Assembly: GCA_034440155.1 (NCBI GenBank)
Contig: JAWXBN010000088.1
Span: 1-39,492 of the forward strand
DNA: 39,492 bases
Direction: 5' to 3'
From: Verrucomicrobiota bacterium
Lineage (GTDB): Bacteria; Verrucomicrobiota; Verrucomicrobiia; JAWXBN01
This document shows, in pieces, positions 16,020 to 25,675 of the stretch. A program made the translations under genes and the position numbers. Numbering within the stretch: position 1 is the stretch's first letter; each line of letters begins with the position of its first letter. The notes under the pieces were generated by a model. The model saw only the letters and a list, made by a program, of their open reading frames with translations. It was not told the DNA's origin and searched no databases.

Positions 16020-17836
16020 TCCAATGGAATGCCTATACGCGGGCGATGACGGTCAGTCTTATTGGCTTGACCGCCTTTACCGTTTTGTCGGCGCGTCTTG
16101 TCCAGCTCCAGGTCCGGGATCATGAGAAATATTATGAATTAGCCATCAATAACCACATGCGGAAAATCCCGATCGAGGCCCAACGCGGGGAGATCTATGA
16201 TTGTAATGGGGAGATACTGGCGACGAGCCTGCCATTGAAGAAAATCACCATTGATCCGGTGGGGTTGAGGGAGGCTTATGAGTTCCAGATAAAAAGGATT
16301 CGGTCCAAAGCTAAAAAAGATCCCTCGGTGATTGTGCCCAAAGAAGGTGCTTTGGTGAAGGAATTTGGTCTATCACTGGCAAAAACCCTAGGACTACCTC
16401 AGGGGGAGGTTTTAGAAAAGTTAAACCGGAAAACCCGTTATGTGGAAATCGCCCGGCGTGTGTCCCCGGAGATGGTAGAGAACATCCGTGAGCTCAAGGC
16501 TCCACAAATCTTTTTTGACGAGGATTACCTGAGGAGTTATCCCCAGGAAACACTCGCGAGCCACATACTCGGTTACGTTGATTTTGACCAAAAAAGCGGT
16601 TTGCAGGGGATCGAAGAGCGTTTCCAGCATGTCCTCCGGGGACAGGATGGATGGCGGCGTATAGTCCGCGATTCTGCCGGACGCGAGATTGTGCCCTATC
16701 GTGCCCAGGATGTCCCCCCACGTAACGGGTACAATGTTATTTTGACGGTGGATAGCATTATCCAACACATTGTCGAAGATGAGATGGACACAGCCATGGC
16801 GGAACTCCAACCAGTGGGAGCGGTGGCGATCGTCACGAGGCCCAGGACCGGGGAAATACTGGCGATGTCCAGCCGTCCGACTTATAACCCAAATCTCCCC
16901 AAGACCGATCTTGACTCCATGCGCAACCGGGCGATCTCGGATATTATCGAGCCGGGGTCGACCTTCAAGATTGTCGCGATTTCCGGCGGGCTCAATGAGG
17001 GGCTAGTCACCTTGGATACAAAATTCTTTTGTGAGAACGGTGATTTTTTTTACGGGGGTCACTCTTTAAAGGATCATGATCCTTATGGCACATTAACCGT
17101 GAAAGAAGGTGTGCAAAAATCCAGTAACATCCTGACGGCCAAAGTGGCTTTGGAACTCGGGGAATCCCGGATGTATGATTACACAAGGAAATTCGGTTTT
17201 GGTGAGAGAACCGGGGTGATTCTCCCCGCAGAATTACGGGGCATACTCAACCCATTAAATAAGTGGTCGAAAATCAGCATTACGCGTATTCCCATGGGCC
17301 ACGAGATCGGCACCACTCCTTTACAGATGCTCATGGCCATGAATGTCATCGCTAACGGGGGATTACTCATGAAACCCATGCTTGTGTCAAAAACAACCGA
17401 CAGCCAGGGTCGGGTGATGGAACAAAACTATCCCCAGACCGTCCGCAGGGTTATTAGCCCGTATGCATCGGAACTCATGAATGAAGCCCTGAAAGCCGTT
17501 ATTGAAAAAGGGGGAACCGCCCAGAAAGCCGCTGTGGAAGGATTCACTGTGGCAGGAAAAACAGGGACAGCCCAGAAAATCGATCCTAAGACAGGAAGAT
17601 ATTTCCAGGGAAAACGCGGGAAAGTCGTGGCCTCATTCGTGGGGTACATGCCTGCCGAGAATCCTGAGTTTAGTATCATCGTGATCCTCGACGAACCCCA
17701 ATCAAAAGTGACGTATGGTGGGCAGACTGCGGCCCCGATATTCAGCCGGATGGCCCAGAGGATCGCCCAGCATATGGCCCTGCGCCCTTCACCGCAAACC
17801 ACGCCAGAAAACCTTAACATGGCATCAAGTTTATAA
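16016..17836 (+). CDS. ftsI: Septal peptidoglycan transpeptidase FtsI (PBP3), class B PBP
   Basis: This 606-residue protein has an N-terminal membrane anchor (about residues 11-30), a class-B dimerisation region (RGEIYDCNGEILATS) and a transpeptidase domain. The catalytic motifs are STFK at 315-318, SSN at 369-371 and KTG at 515-517, so the active site is complete. There are no PASTA domains. It cross-links septal peptidoglycan with FtsW. The gene overlaps the FtsL-like gene by four bases, and its stop shares one base with the murE start. Confidence 0.96.
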   Translation: MIQWNAYTRAMTVSLIGLTAFTVLSARLVQLQVRDHEKYYELAINNHMRKIPIEAQRGEIYDCNGEILATSLPLKKITIDPVGLREAYEFQIKRIRSKAKKDPSVIVPKEGALVKEFGLSLAKTLGLPQGEVLEKLNRKTRYVEIARRVSPEMVENIRELKAPQIFFDEDYLRSYPQETLASHILGYVDFDQKSGLQGIEERFQHVLRGQDGWRRIVRDSAGREIVPYRAQDVPPRNGYNVILTVDSIIQHIVEDEMDTAMAELQPVGAVAIVTRPRTGEILAMSSRPTYNPNLPKTDLDSMRNRAISDIIEPGSTFKIVAISGGLNEGLVTLDTKFFCENGDFFYGGHSLKDHDPYGTLTVKEGVQKSSNILTAKVALELGESRMYDYTRKFGFGERTGVILPAELRGILNPLNKWSKISITRIPMGHEIGTTPLQMLMAMNVIANGGLLMKPMLVSKTTDSQGRVMEQNYPQTVRRVISPYASELMNEALKAVIEKGGTAQKAAVEGFTVAGKTGTAQKIDPKTGRYFQGKRGKVVASFVGYMPAENPEFSIIVILDEPQSKVTYGGQTAAPIFSRMAQRIAQHMALRPSPQTTPENLNMASSL

Positions 17837-19323
17837 TGTTACTCTCGGAGATCATACCCCACATTGATGTGGAGAAGGTGACCGGAAACACGAGCGTCCC
17901 GGTGAGTGGTATAGCCCATGATTCGCGTAAGGTGCTTCCCGGTAATGTTTATATCGCCATTACAGGGTTAAAATTAGATGGTGCGCAATTTGCACAGCAA
18001 GCGATAGACCAAGGAGCCGTGGCGATTGTCCAAGAGGCTCCCGTTCCAGACTCATCGACGACCGCCCATCTCCGAGTCAGCCACGCCCGCCGTGCCATGG
18101 CGCAAATAGCGCAGGTATTCCACGGATATCCGGACGGGAAACTTAAAGTCGTGGGTATTACCGGGACAAACGGCAAAACCACCACCACTTTTATTATTAA
18201 ACACCTCCTAGCCGGAACCGGGTGTAAGTCGGGTCTGATCGGGACAGTAGTATATGATGACGGTGAAAAGGAGATGCCCGCTGCCCGTACGACCCCTGAA
18301 TCCACGGAAGTCTTTGCCATGATGTCCCGGATGATCGAATCAGGTTGTAAGGCCTGTGTGATGGAAGTCTCCTCACACGCTCTTGATCAGGGACGTGTGG
18401 AAGGAATTGATTTTGATGTGGCGATCTTTTCGAACCTCACTCAGGACCATTTGGATTATCACCAGACTTTCGAGGCATACTTCGATGCCAAGAGCCTACT
18501 TTTCAGGAATCTCGGTAAAGGTAAAAAAGAGCCAACCGCCTTGATTAATCTCGATGACAGTCGTGCTACAGAATTAATTTCACGGGTCAATCCTGTAGCC
18601 AAAGTCCTGACATACGGTTTTGCAGAGTCCGCCGATATGCGTGCGGTACTTGTCACACTCAAGAGCCGGGAAACAAAATATAAACTCCATTATGCGGGGG
18701 CTATATACGAAGTATTCCTGCCACTGGCCGGCCGACATAATATTTATAATAGCCTCGCGGCCCTGGGGACGGCGGTGGCACTCAAAATGGATATTAATGC
18801 GGCAGTAAAGGCTTTAGCGAATATTCCATTTGTGCCCGGACGCCTTGAGACTGTTGTGACGGGGATGCCGGTTGATATTTTTGTTGATTATGCGCACACG
18901 GATGATGCTCTGAAGAATGTGCTTTCGACTTTGCGTGAGACTTCCACGCGCCGGGTCATTACGGTTTTTGGCTGTGGCGGTGACCGTGATTCCAAAAAAC
19001 GTGCTTTGATGGGTCGAGTGGCAGCGGAATGGTCCGACCATACGGTAGTGACCAGTGACAATCCACGGAAAGAGAATCCGTCAGAAATTATTGCCGCAAT
19101 TTGCCTCGGGTTTGACGGGAAAAAGAATTTTGAAGTGTTAGAAGACCGTCGTGAAGCGATTTATCGTGCGCTGCAAATTGCTCAGGATGGTGACACGGTC
19201 CTGATCGCAGGCAAGGGGCACGAGACATATCAGGAATTCGCTAATGAAGTGGTCCCTTTCGATGATCGTGAGACGGTTCGTGAATTGGCTGCTATACTTT
19301 TGGCCAGCAAAGGAGACTTATGA
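17836..19323 (+). CDS. murE: UDP-MurNAc-L-Ala-D-Glu:meso-DAP ligase
   Basis: This 495-residue Mur ligase adds the third residue of the stem peptide. The P-loop is GTNGKTTTT at 110-118, with the carbamylated-Lys region and TQDHLDYHQTFEAYFDAKSLLF downstream. The amino-acid selectivity motif is DNPR at residues 408-411, which marks meso-diaminopimelate ligases, so this organism is expected to have meso-DAP peptidoglycan. It ends in a four-base ATGA overlap with murF. Confidence 0.96.
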   Translation: MLLSEIIPHIDVEKVTGNTSVPVSGIAHDSRKVLPGNVYIAITGLKLDGAQFAQQAIDQGAVAIVQEAPVPDSSTTAHLRVSHARRAMAQIAQVFHGYPDGKLKVVGITGTNGKTTTTFIIKHLLAGTGCKSGLIGTVVYDDGEKEMPAARTTPESTEVFAMMSRMIESGCKACVMEVSSHALDQGRVEGIDFDVAIFSNLTQDHLDYHQTFEAYFDAKSLLFRNLGKGKKEPTALINLDDSRATELISRVNPVAKVLTYGFAESADMRAVLVTLKSRETKYKLHYAGAIYEVFLPLAGRHNIYNSLAALGTAVALKMDINAAVKALANIPFVPGRLETVVTGMPVDIFVDYAHTDDALKNVLSTLRETSTRRVITVFGCGGDRDSKKRALMGRVAAEWSDHTVVTSDNPRKENPSEIIAAICLGFDGKKNFEVLEDRREAIYRALQIAQDGDTVLIAGKGHETYQEFANEVVPFDDRETVRELAAILLASKGDL

Positions 19324-20708
19324 ATGGAGTGAAGTTTTCTGAAGCAGCATCATTTTGTCATGGGAAAATCTCCGGGACCAATCCGGACGCGTTCTTTACT
19401 GGAGTATCCACAGACACCCGTAAAGTCGGACAGAAAAGCCTCTTTGTGGCGCTCAAGGGGGATCGTTTTGATGCCCATGATTTTGTCGGAGCAGCCATCG
19501 CCCAAGGAGCCGCGGGGGTCGTGGTCGAGGAGTCCCGGGGTATCGAGGTGCCTGCCGGAGCGATTAAAATCGAGGTTACTGATACATTAATAGCTTTGCA
19601 GCAAATTGCTGAGGGATACCGTCGCAAATTGCCTGTTAAAACCGTGGCGGTGACAGGTAGTAATGGGAAGACATCGACGAAGGAATTTACCGCGGCCGTA
19701 TTATCCAAAGGATTTGTAACGCGCAAAACACTGGGGAACTTAAATAATCATATTGGTGTCCCACTGACCATTTTCCAACTCGATACGGATACACAGATGG
19801 GAGTCATCGAAATGGGCATGAATCACGCAGGGGAATTAGCCCCGCTCATGGAAATCGCACAACCGATCATCGGGATTGTGACAAATGTCAGTCCGGTCCA
19901 TATTGAGAATTTTAAAGATGAAAACGGGATTGCCGAGGAGAAGGCGACAGTGGTTCGTGGTATCCCGGCGGACGGGCATGCGATTATTAATCTTGATGAC
20001 AAATGGTGCCCGATCGTTTCAAAGGGGGTCACTGCAAAAATCATGACTTTTGGGATCAATAACCAGAGCGCGACGCTCTGGGCGGATGCGATGAGTACAG
20101 GAAAAGACGGTATCCGGTATACCCTGCACCATGAGGGTAAATCATACCCGGCCTTCAGTCCGATTTTTGGTGAGCACATGGTTTACAATGCCATGGCAGG
20201 AAGTCTCGCGGGACTAATCAGTGGATTGTCGTGGGAAGCGATTTGCGCCGGGTTAGCAGAGGTGCAGTTACCCGGTATGAGAATGCAGCAACTCCAGATC
20301 AAGGGAGTAAATCTAATCAATGACGCCTACAATGCCAATCCTGTCTCAATGGCCGCCGGATTAAAAACTCTCAAGACTGTTGGTGCAGGCACAAATTGTT
20401 TTGCCGTAGTGGGAACAATGTATGAGCTGGGTAGCTTGGCCGTCGAAGAACACAAAAATGTCGGACGTTTGGCTGCTGAATTAGGCCTAGACGGTCTTTT
20501 TGCCCGGGGTGAATTTGCCACGCAAATTATACAAGGTGCCCGTGAGGCGGGGATGAAACCCGGACAGGTCAGTGCAGTAAATGAAGCCTTAGAAATTGCC
20601 ACTTTATTGAACCAACAATGTAAACCGGGGGATCACGTGCTCATAAAGGGTTCACGTGGTGCCAAAATGGAGGAGGTTGTGGCCGCATGGCAACAACTCG
20701 CGCAATAA
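19320..20708 (+). CDS. murF: UDP-MurNAc-tripeptide:D-Ala-D-Ala ligase
   Basis: This 462-residue Mur ligase adds D-Ala-D-Ala to complete the pentapeptide. It shows the MurF N-terminal motif VSTDTRKVGQKSLFVALKGDRFDAHDF, the P-loop TGSNGKTSTKEF, TLGNLNNHIGVPLT and MGMNHAGEL, then LINDAYNANPVSM and KGSRGAKME at the C-terminus. It sits between murE (four-base overlap) and mraY, which begins directly at the base after its stop. Two GCAAATTGC motifs lie only 14 bases apart here, in different codon phases. Confidence 0.97.
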   Translation: MNGVKFSEAASFCHGKISGTNPDAFFTGVSTDTRKVGQKSLFVALKGDRFDAHDFVGAAIAQGAAGVVVEESRGIEVPAGAIKIEVTDTLIALQQIAEGYRRKLPVKTVAVTGSNGKTSTKEFTAAVLSKGFVTRKTLGNLNNHIGVPLTIFQLDTDTQMGVIEMGMNHAGELAPLMEIAQPIIGIVTNVSPVHIENFKDENGIAEEKATVVRGIPADGHAIINLDDKWCPIVSKGVTAKIMTFGINNQSATLWADAMSTGKDGIRYTLHHEGKSYPAFSPIFGEHMVYNAMAGSLAGLISGLSWEAICAGLAEVQLPGMRMQQLQIKGVNLINDAYNANPVSMAAGLKTLKTVGAGTNCFAVVGTMYELGSLAVEEHKNVGRLAAELGLDGLFARGEFATQIIQGAREAGMKPGQVSAVNEALEIATLLNQQCKPGDHVLIKGSRGAKMEEVVAAWQQLAQ

Positions 20709-21806
20709 ATGTTATACTATTTGCATAACCTAGCAGACTTTTTCGGGGGATTTAATGTTTTCCAATATGGGACATTTCGGATGCTGATGTCTGCACTGAC
20801 AGCCCTTTTACTTTCCTTATTTATGGGGCCATGGGTCATCCGTCAGCTTCTCGCCCTGAAAATCGGTCAGCCGATTCGGTCAAAAGAAGAAGTGCATAAA
20901 CTTTTTGAATTGCATGGTAAAAAGATGGGAACCCCGACAATGGGAGGAGTATTGATCTTAGCATCAGTGATTATCTCGACTCTCCTCTGGGCCCGTCTGG
21001 ATATTCATTTTATTTGGTTGGGATTGTTCGTTTTGATTGTTTTGGGCGCACTGGGGTTTGCGGATGATTATATGAAGGTGGTCAAAAAGAATTCGAAAGG
21101 TGTATCCGCCCGGCAAAAGTTAGTTGTTCAATTTGGTCTGGCAGTCGTCGTCGGGATATTTTTGATTACAAACAATGATAGCGGGGATAAGATCCGTAAT
21201 CTTTTCCTTCCGATGATCAAAACCCCTGTCATGGATATGGGGATACTCTCACTGGGCTTTTTTGCATTGGTCATGGTTGGTTCATCCAACGCGGTAAATT
21301 TAACGGATGGACTGGATGGGTTGGCCATTGGATGCACGATTACTGTCGCCGGCTCCCTTGCAATATTTGCTTATTTGTCAGGGCAACTGACGTTAGCTAC
21401 CTATCTTTTGATTCCTCATGTAAGGGGAGTGGAGGAGTTATCGATCATGTGTGGGGCCATGGTTGGTGCGGGGTTAGGATTCCTTTGGTATAATTGCCAT
21501 CCGGCAAAGGTATTTATGGGGGATACAGGTTCCTTGGCCATCGGTGGATTCCTTGGTTACGTGGCAATATGCATCAAGCAAGAGTTCGTCTTGGTGATTA
21601 TCGGGGGTATTTTTGTAATTGAAGCCCTCTCGGTCATCCTCCAAGTCGCCTCTTTCAAGCTCACGGGAAAACGGATTTTTGCTATGTCCCCGATCCATCA
21701 TCATTTTGAACTCAAAGGCTGGAATGAATCCACGGTGGTAATCCGGTTTTGGATTCTTTCGATCATTTTTGCACTCATGGGATTTGCCACGTTAAAACTG
21801 AGATGA
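20709..21806 (+). CDS. mraY: Phospho-MurNAc-pentapeptide translocase MraY
   Basis: This 365-residue polytopic membrane enzyme transfers phospho-MurNAc-pentapeptide to undecaprenyl phosphate, forming lipid I. About ten transmembrane segments are visible. The family signatures are KMGTPTMGGVLI, FADDYMKVVKKNSKGVSARQK (the DD Mg site), NAVNLTDGLDGLAIG and FMGDTGSLAIGG, and the HHH motif SPIHHHFELKGW. No Shine-Dalgarno is needed to explain its position, since it starts immediately at the murF stop. It ends in ATGA overlap with murD. Confidence 0.98.
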   Translation: MLYYLHNLADFFGGFNVFQYGTFRMLMSALTALLLSLFMGPWVIRQLLALKIGQPIRSKEEVHKLFELHGKKMGTPTMGGVLILASVIISTLLWARLDIHFIWLGLFVLIVLGALGFADDYMKVVKKNSKGVSARQKLVVQFGLAVVVGIFLITNNDSGDKIRNLFLPMIKTPVMDMGILSLGFFALVMVGSSNAVNLTDGLDGLAIGCTITVAGSLAIFAYLSGQLTLATYLLIPHVRGVEELSIMCGAMVGAGLGFLWYNCHPAKVFMGDTGSLAIGGFLGYVAICIKQEFVLVIIGGIFVIEALSVILQVASFKLTGKRIFAMSPIHHHFELKGWNESTVVIRFWILSIIFALMGFATLKLR

Positions 21807-23182
21807 AACCCGACCTTAAAAATTATAATATTGTTGTTCTCGGTGCCGGCCGTAGTGGTTGCGCAGCCGCACGGTTCCTTTTGTCCAAAGGGGCCAGAGT
21901 GACAATTCAGGATGAGGGCACTATCCGTGATGCCCAAGACCTTGTCCGAGCCGGATGCCAGGTACAGTCAGGGGGGGCAATCGATTTTGAAGGACGATTT
22001 GATCTGGCTGTGGTCAGTCCAGGAATCGATCCCCGTAAACTCTGGATTCAATCTTTAATAAAAAGAAATATCCCGATCTGGAGTGAGCTCGAGTTGGCAT
22101 GGCAATTTTGTGAATGCCCGATCATAGCCATCACAGGGACCAATGGCAAAACGACCACGACAGAATTGCTGGAGTCCGTATTTCGCACGGCCGGGAAAAA
22201 GACTGTGGCTAGCGGGAATATCGGCCTGCCATTCACCGAAGCGATTGCAGAAAGCGGATCGCTGGATGTGATGGTCATAGAGGTCAGCTCTTTCCAGCTT
22301 GAACAAATCAAAGGGTTTCGCCCCGTCACCAGTGTGTACCTGAATCTTTCACCAGACCACCTTGACCGTTATGATTCCATGGAGGATTATCGTGCAGCAA
22401 AAAACCGTATTTTTGAGAATCAAAGGGCCGATGACAGTGCCGTGGTAAATGCTGACTTTCATTGTGACGAAATCACCGCCCGCAAAATAACATTTAGCAC
22501 GACGCAAAAAAATGCCGATTATACTTTTGATGCGGGGATGATATTTAAATCCGGGGAGCCTTATTTTGATACGGGCCGATCCCTCTTGCGCGGTGTCCAC
22601 AATGCTGAAAATATTATGGCGACACTGGCTGTGGCTGCTGAATGGGGTTTACCTTTTGAAAAAGTGACAGAAGCGATTTGCGCCTATCAACCGGCCCCGC
22701 ACCGTTGTGAGCTTGTCGCAGTCATTAATGGAGTGAGTTTTATTAATGACTCCAAGGCGACGAATATTGATGCCTTAGGAAAGGCACTGCTGTCACAGTC
22801 CGGGAAAGTAATCCTGATCGCAGGTGGTAAAGATAAAGGGTTTTCTTTTGATTCACTCGCTCCTTTGATCGCTCAAAAGGTGAAGAAGGCATTTTTAATC
22901 GGCGAGACGGCAGGTAAAATAGCCGGTTCTTGGATGGTCTCGACGGAGATAGAGGATTGTGGCGACTTGGCCACCGCCACACGAAAAGCCAGTGCAATGG
23001 CTAGTGCAGGTGATGTGGTCCTATTTTCCCCAGCCTGCTCGAGCTTTGATCAATTCAAAAACTACGAAGACCGCGGGAACCAGTTTAAAAATTTCGTACT
23101 CCCTCAACAAGGGTATGATGAAGCAAACAACAAAACAACAAGAAGCCCCTTAGGGGTTAATCAGGAGATAAAAATCATATGA
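21803..23182 (+). CDS. murD: UDP-MurNAc-L-Ala:D-Glu ligase
   Basis: This 459-residue Mur ligase adds D-glutamate. It has a Rossmann-like N-terminus (NIVVLGAGRSGCAAARFLL), the P-loop TGTNGKTTTTELL, VSSFQLEQI, LNLSPDHLDRYDSMEDYRAAKNRIF, and SKATNIDALGKAL with FSPACSSFDQFKNYEDRG at the C-terminus. I start it at ATG 21803, which overlaps the mraY stop as ATGA; an upstream in-frame ATG at 21749 lies well inside mraY and is unlikely. The stop overlaps the LysM gene start. Confidence 0.97.
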   Translation: MKPDLKNYNIVVLGAGRSGCAAARFLLSKGARVTIQDEGTIRDAQDLVRAGCQVQSGGAIDFEGRFDLAVVSPGIDPRKLWIQSLIKRNIPIWSELELAWQFCECPIIAITGTNGKTTTTELLESVFRTAGKKTVASGNIGLPFTEAIAESGSLDVMVIEVSSFQLEQIKGFRPVTSVYLNLSPDHLDRYDSMEDYRAAKNRIFENQRADDSAVVNADFHCDEITARKITFSTTQKNADYTFDAGMIFKSGEPYFDTGRSLLRGVHNAENIMATLAVAAEWGLPFEKVTEAICAYQPAPHRCELVAVINGVSFINDSKATNIDALGKALLSQSGKVILIAGGKDKGFSFDSLAPLIAQKVKKAFLIGETAGKIAGSWMVSTEIEDCGDLATATRKASAMASAGDVVLFSPACSSFDQFKNYEDRGNQFKNFVLPQQGYDEANNKTTRSPLGVNQEIKII

Positions 23183-24483
23183 AACTCGGTAAGATATTCA
23201 TCATCGTGCTGGCTCTGCACGTTGTGGTGATCGGTGGCATCCTTGGATACCACTTCCTCAAGAGTAAAAACAAAGGAGTATCTGCGGATATGGCGACACA
23301 AAACGTCATTGAATCGGCTCCTTCATCCATCAATAATAAAGTAGTGGCCGACATGGACAGTGCTTCCACGGCTATTCCTACCACCGACGCCTATGCGACG
23401 GAGATTATTACGGAACCGGCCTCTGTGGCGCAGTCCACTCCACCGTCCCAGACTACCCCTGTGGCCAAAGCTCCTGTAACTGCAACCCATCCAGTAGCGG
23501 TAGTCGTTCCAGAAACAGCTCCGGCTGTGGCGACTGCACAGCCTGTTCCTTCTGTGGCCCCTGAAGTTGTAGAATCTGTGACGCCCACGGCATCCGTGCC
23601 TGAAGTCATTGCCGAGTCTCAACATGTCGATGTGGCTACCAGTGTTGTGACTTATAAGGTTCAAAAAGGTGACACGCTGATTAAAATCGCCAAGAAAAAT
23701 AATGTCTCCGTGTCCAGCCTGAAGACTGCTAATAAACTTTCGGGCGATAATCTCAAGATTGGGCAAGCTTTGACAATCCCCGGGAAAATGACAGAGGTTA
23801 TTACAGAGCAAGTTGCTGTGGTGGCATCTAATCCTGCGACCGGCACGGTCATCGAAAAGAGTGCAGAGATTAAGGAAACCATTGTCACGGAAAATGTCAG
23901 TCATACGGTTAAAAAAGGGGATACACTCTATCGCATCTCCAAACTTCAGAATGTTTCCGTGGATGCAATCAAGTCAGCGAATAAGCTGACCGGTGAAAAC
24001 CTCAAAGTAGGTCAAAAGCTTGTGATCCCGGGTAAAACAAAGACAGTCACTAAAGCCCCTGCCCTCCAGACGGCCAAAGTGTCGGCACAGACCACTTCAA
24101 CAGGAAATATGAATGTTTATGTCGTACAAAAAGGTGACAGCATTTATGGAATAGCCAAAAAACACAATGTACCCGTCCAAGAACTTGTTTCTGCTAACAA
24201 TATCAAAGACGTGACAAAAATCAGTGTCGGGCAAAAACTATCCATCCCTGCGAAAGAAAGTACGACAGCAGCCCCTAAAGTCGTGGCTCCGGCAGTCATT
24301 CCCGCAGGTGCGACAGCCGTTCCCTCAACCCCTGTTAATGGTGTCGCCGCGATGGCTACAGCGAAGGTTGATGAAGCTGTCAAGACTGTGGTGCCTGTCC
24401 AAAATACGGAAAGTGCCTCGTCACCCGCTGCAACAGTGCCTGCGAGCCAGATGCAAATGGCTAACAGCGAAAAGCTCGACTAA
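23179..24483 (+). CDS. Membrane-anchored triple-LysM protein inside the dcw cluster
   Basis: This 434-residue protein has one N-terminal membrane segment (about residues 5-25), a Pro/Ala/Val/Thr-rich linker to about residue 155, three LysM domains at roughly 157-202, 241-286 and 312-358, and a low-complexity tail. Each LysM has the YxVxKGDTL...I(A/S)K...LKxANxL...LKxGQxLxIP pattern. LysM binds GlcNAc-containing glycan, so the protein should tether the inner membrane to peptidoglycan. No catalytic domain is visible. It overlaps murD by four bases and precedes ftsW, so it is cotranscribed with the septal genes; a septal glycan-binding role is inferred. Confidence 0.85.
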   Translation: MKLGKIFIIVLALHVVVIGGILGYHFLKSKNKGVSADMATQNVIESAPSSINNKVVADMDSASTAIPTTDAYATEIITEPASVAQSTPPSQTTPVAKAPVTATHPVAVVVPETAPAVATAQPVPSVAPEVVESVTPTASVPEVIAESQHVDVATSVVTYKVQKGDTLIKIAKKNNVSVSSLKTANKLSGDNLKIGQALTIPGKMTEVITEQVAVVASNPATGTVIEKSAEIKETIVTENVSHTVKKGDTLYRISKLQNVSVDAIKSANKLTGENLKVGQKLVIPGKTKTVTKAPALQTAKVSAQTTSTGNMNVYVVQKGDSIYGIAKKHNVPVQELVSANNIKDVTKISVGQKLSIPAKESTTAAPKVVAPAVIPAGATAVPSTPVNGVAAMATAKVDEAVKTVVPVQNTESASSPAATVPASQMQMANSEKLD

Positions 24484-24525
24484 CCTTGTTGTAAATTAAA
24501 AATTCCTGATTAAAGGCCGTCCGTA

Positions 24526-25668
24526 ATGTTTTCCACCAAACAAAGTGCCATCACCCTCGTTGTCGTCGTATTGATACTGACGACATTGGGGTTAGTGATG
24601 CTTTTCAGCACCAGTGCATTTGCCATGAAACAAAGTGGGGACCCCTACTATTTCATCGAAAGGCAGGTTGTCTTTCTGTTGCTGGGTGGGGTGGGATGCA
24701 TTGCGGCGGCTTGCTTAAATTACCAAAACTACGAAAAGTATGCTTGGTGGATATTAGGGGCGACGATATTGGCTCTCATTCTATGTTTGATACCGGGTTT
24801 AGGAATAAAGGTCGGAGGAGCCAGGCGTTGGTTGAATCTTGGATTTACACGTTTACAACCAGCGGAATTCGCAAAGTTAGGTGTCATCATCTTTCTTTGT
24901 TTTTGGATGGCGAAAAATTATAAATTGGTTCCAAAATGGGATTGGGGGTTTATCTATCCCGCACTCATTGTTTCTGTGCCACTGGCCCTGATTTTTCTAC
25001 AACCTGACTTAGGAACGGCTTCATTAATCGGTTTAGTCATGATCATACTGATGTTCATAGCGGGGACGAAAATGAGGTATATACTCCCGAGTGTTATTCT
25101 CCTGCCTTCGATCGTTTTGACGATCGCATTAGCGATCCCCGAAAGGCGTGCACGACTGCTTTCATTCCTAAATCCAGAAAATGACAAAGACGGGAAAGGT
25201 TATCAAGTCTGGCAAGCCCTGATTGCCTTGGGCTCGGGGGGGATTGATGGTTTAGGCTTGGGTAATAGCCGCCAGAAAATGATGTATCTGCCGGAAGCAC
25301 ATAATGATTTTATTTTCCCTGTTATCGGCGAAGAGCTTGGACTCTGGTGGACGCTCGGGATTGTGTTTTGTTACATCCTGATCATGGTCTGTGGATTCAT
25401 GATCGCCGTCTGTGCCAAGGACAAATTCGGTCTATACCTGGCTTCAGGGATTACCCTTCTGATTTGCCTACAGGCCGTTATTAATATTGCCGTTGTCACA
25501 AACCTTTTGCCGAATAAGGGAATGCCCTTGCCTTTTATCAGTTACGGGGGATCTAATTTATTGGTCTGTCTGATTGGCATCGGTATCTTAATCAATATTT
25601 ATAGGCATGGGGTTTTTATCGAAAAACATGACCCTTTCGCGATAGCGGAATACACACCGAAGGTCTAA
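24526..25668 (+). CDS. ftsW: Septal peptidoglycan glycosyltransferase FtsW (SEDS)
   Basis: This 380-residue SEDS protein with about ten membrane segments polymerises lipid II together with FtsI. Motifs include GLVMLFSTSAFA in TM1, GGARRWLNLGFTRLQPAEFAKL, FLQPDLGTA, and PEAHNDFIFPVIGEELG, which contains the conserved catalytic-loop Asp of SEDS proteins. KGMPLPFISYGGSNLL is the usual C-terminal signature. Its position between murD/lysM and murG is canonical for ftsW rather than rodA. Confidence 0.96.
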   Translation: MFSTKQSAITLVVVVLILTTLGLVMLFSTSAFAMKQSGDPYYFIERQVVFLLLGGVGCIAAACLNYQNYEKYAWWILGATILALILCLIPGLGIKVGGARRWLNLGFTRLQPAEFAKLGVIIFLCFWMAKNYKLVPKWDWGFIYPALIVSVPLALIFLQPDLGTASLIGLVMIILMFIAGTKMRYILPSVILLPSIVLTIALAIPERRARLLSFLNPENDKDGKGYQVWQALIALGSGGIDGLGLGNSRQKMMYLPEAHNDFIFPVIGEELGLWWTLGIVFCYILIMVCGFMIAVCAKDKFGLYLASGITLLICLQAVINIAVVTNLLPNKGMPLPFISYGGSNLLVCLIGIGILINIYRHGVFIEKHDPFAIAEYTPKV

Positions 25669-25675
25669 GAATTAT

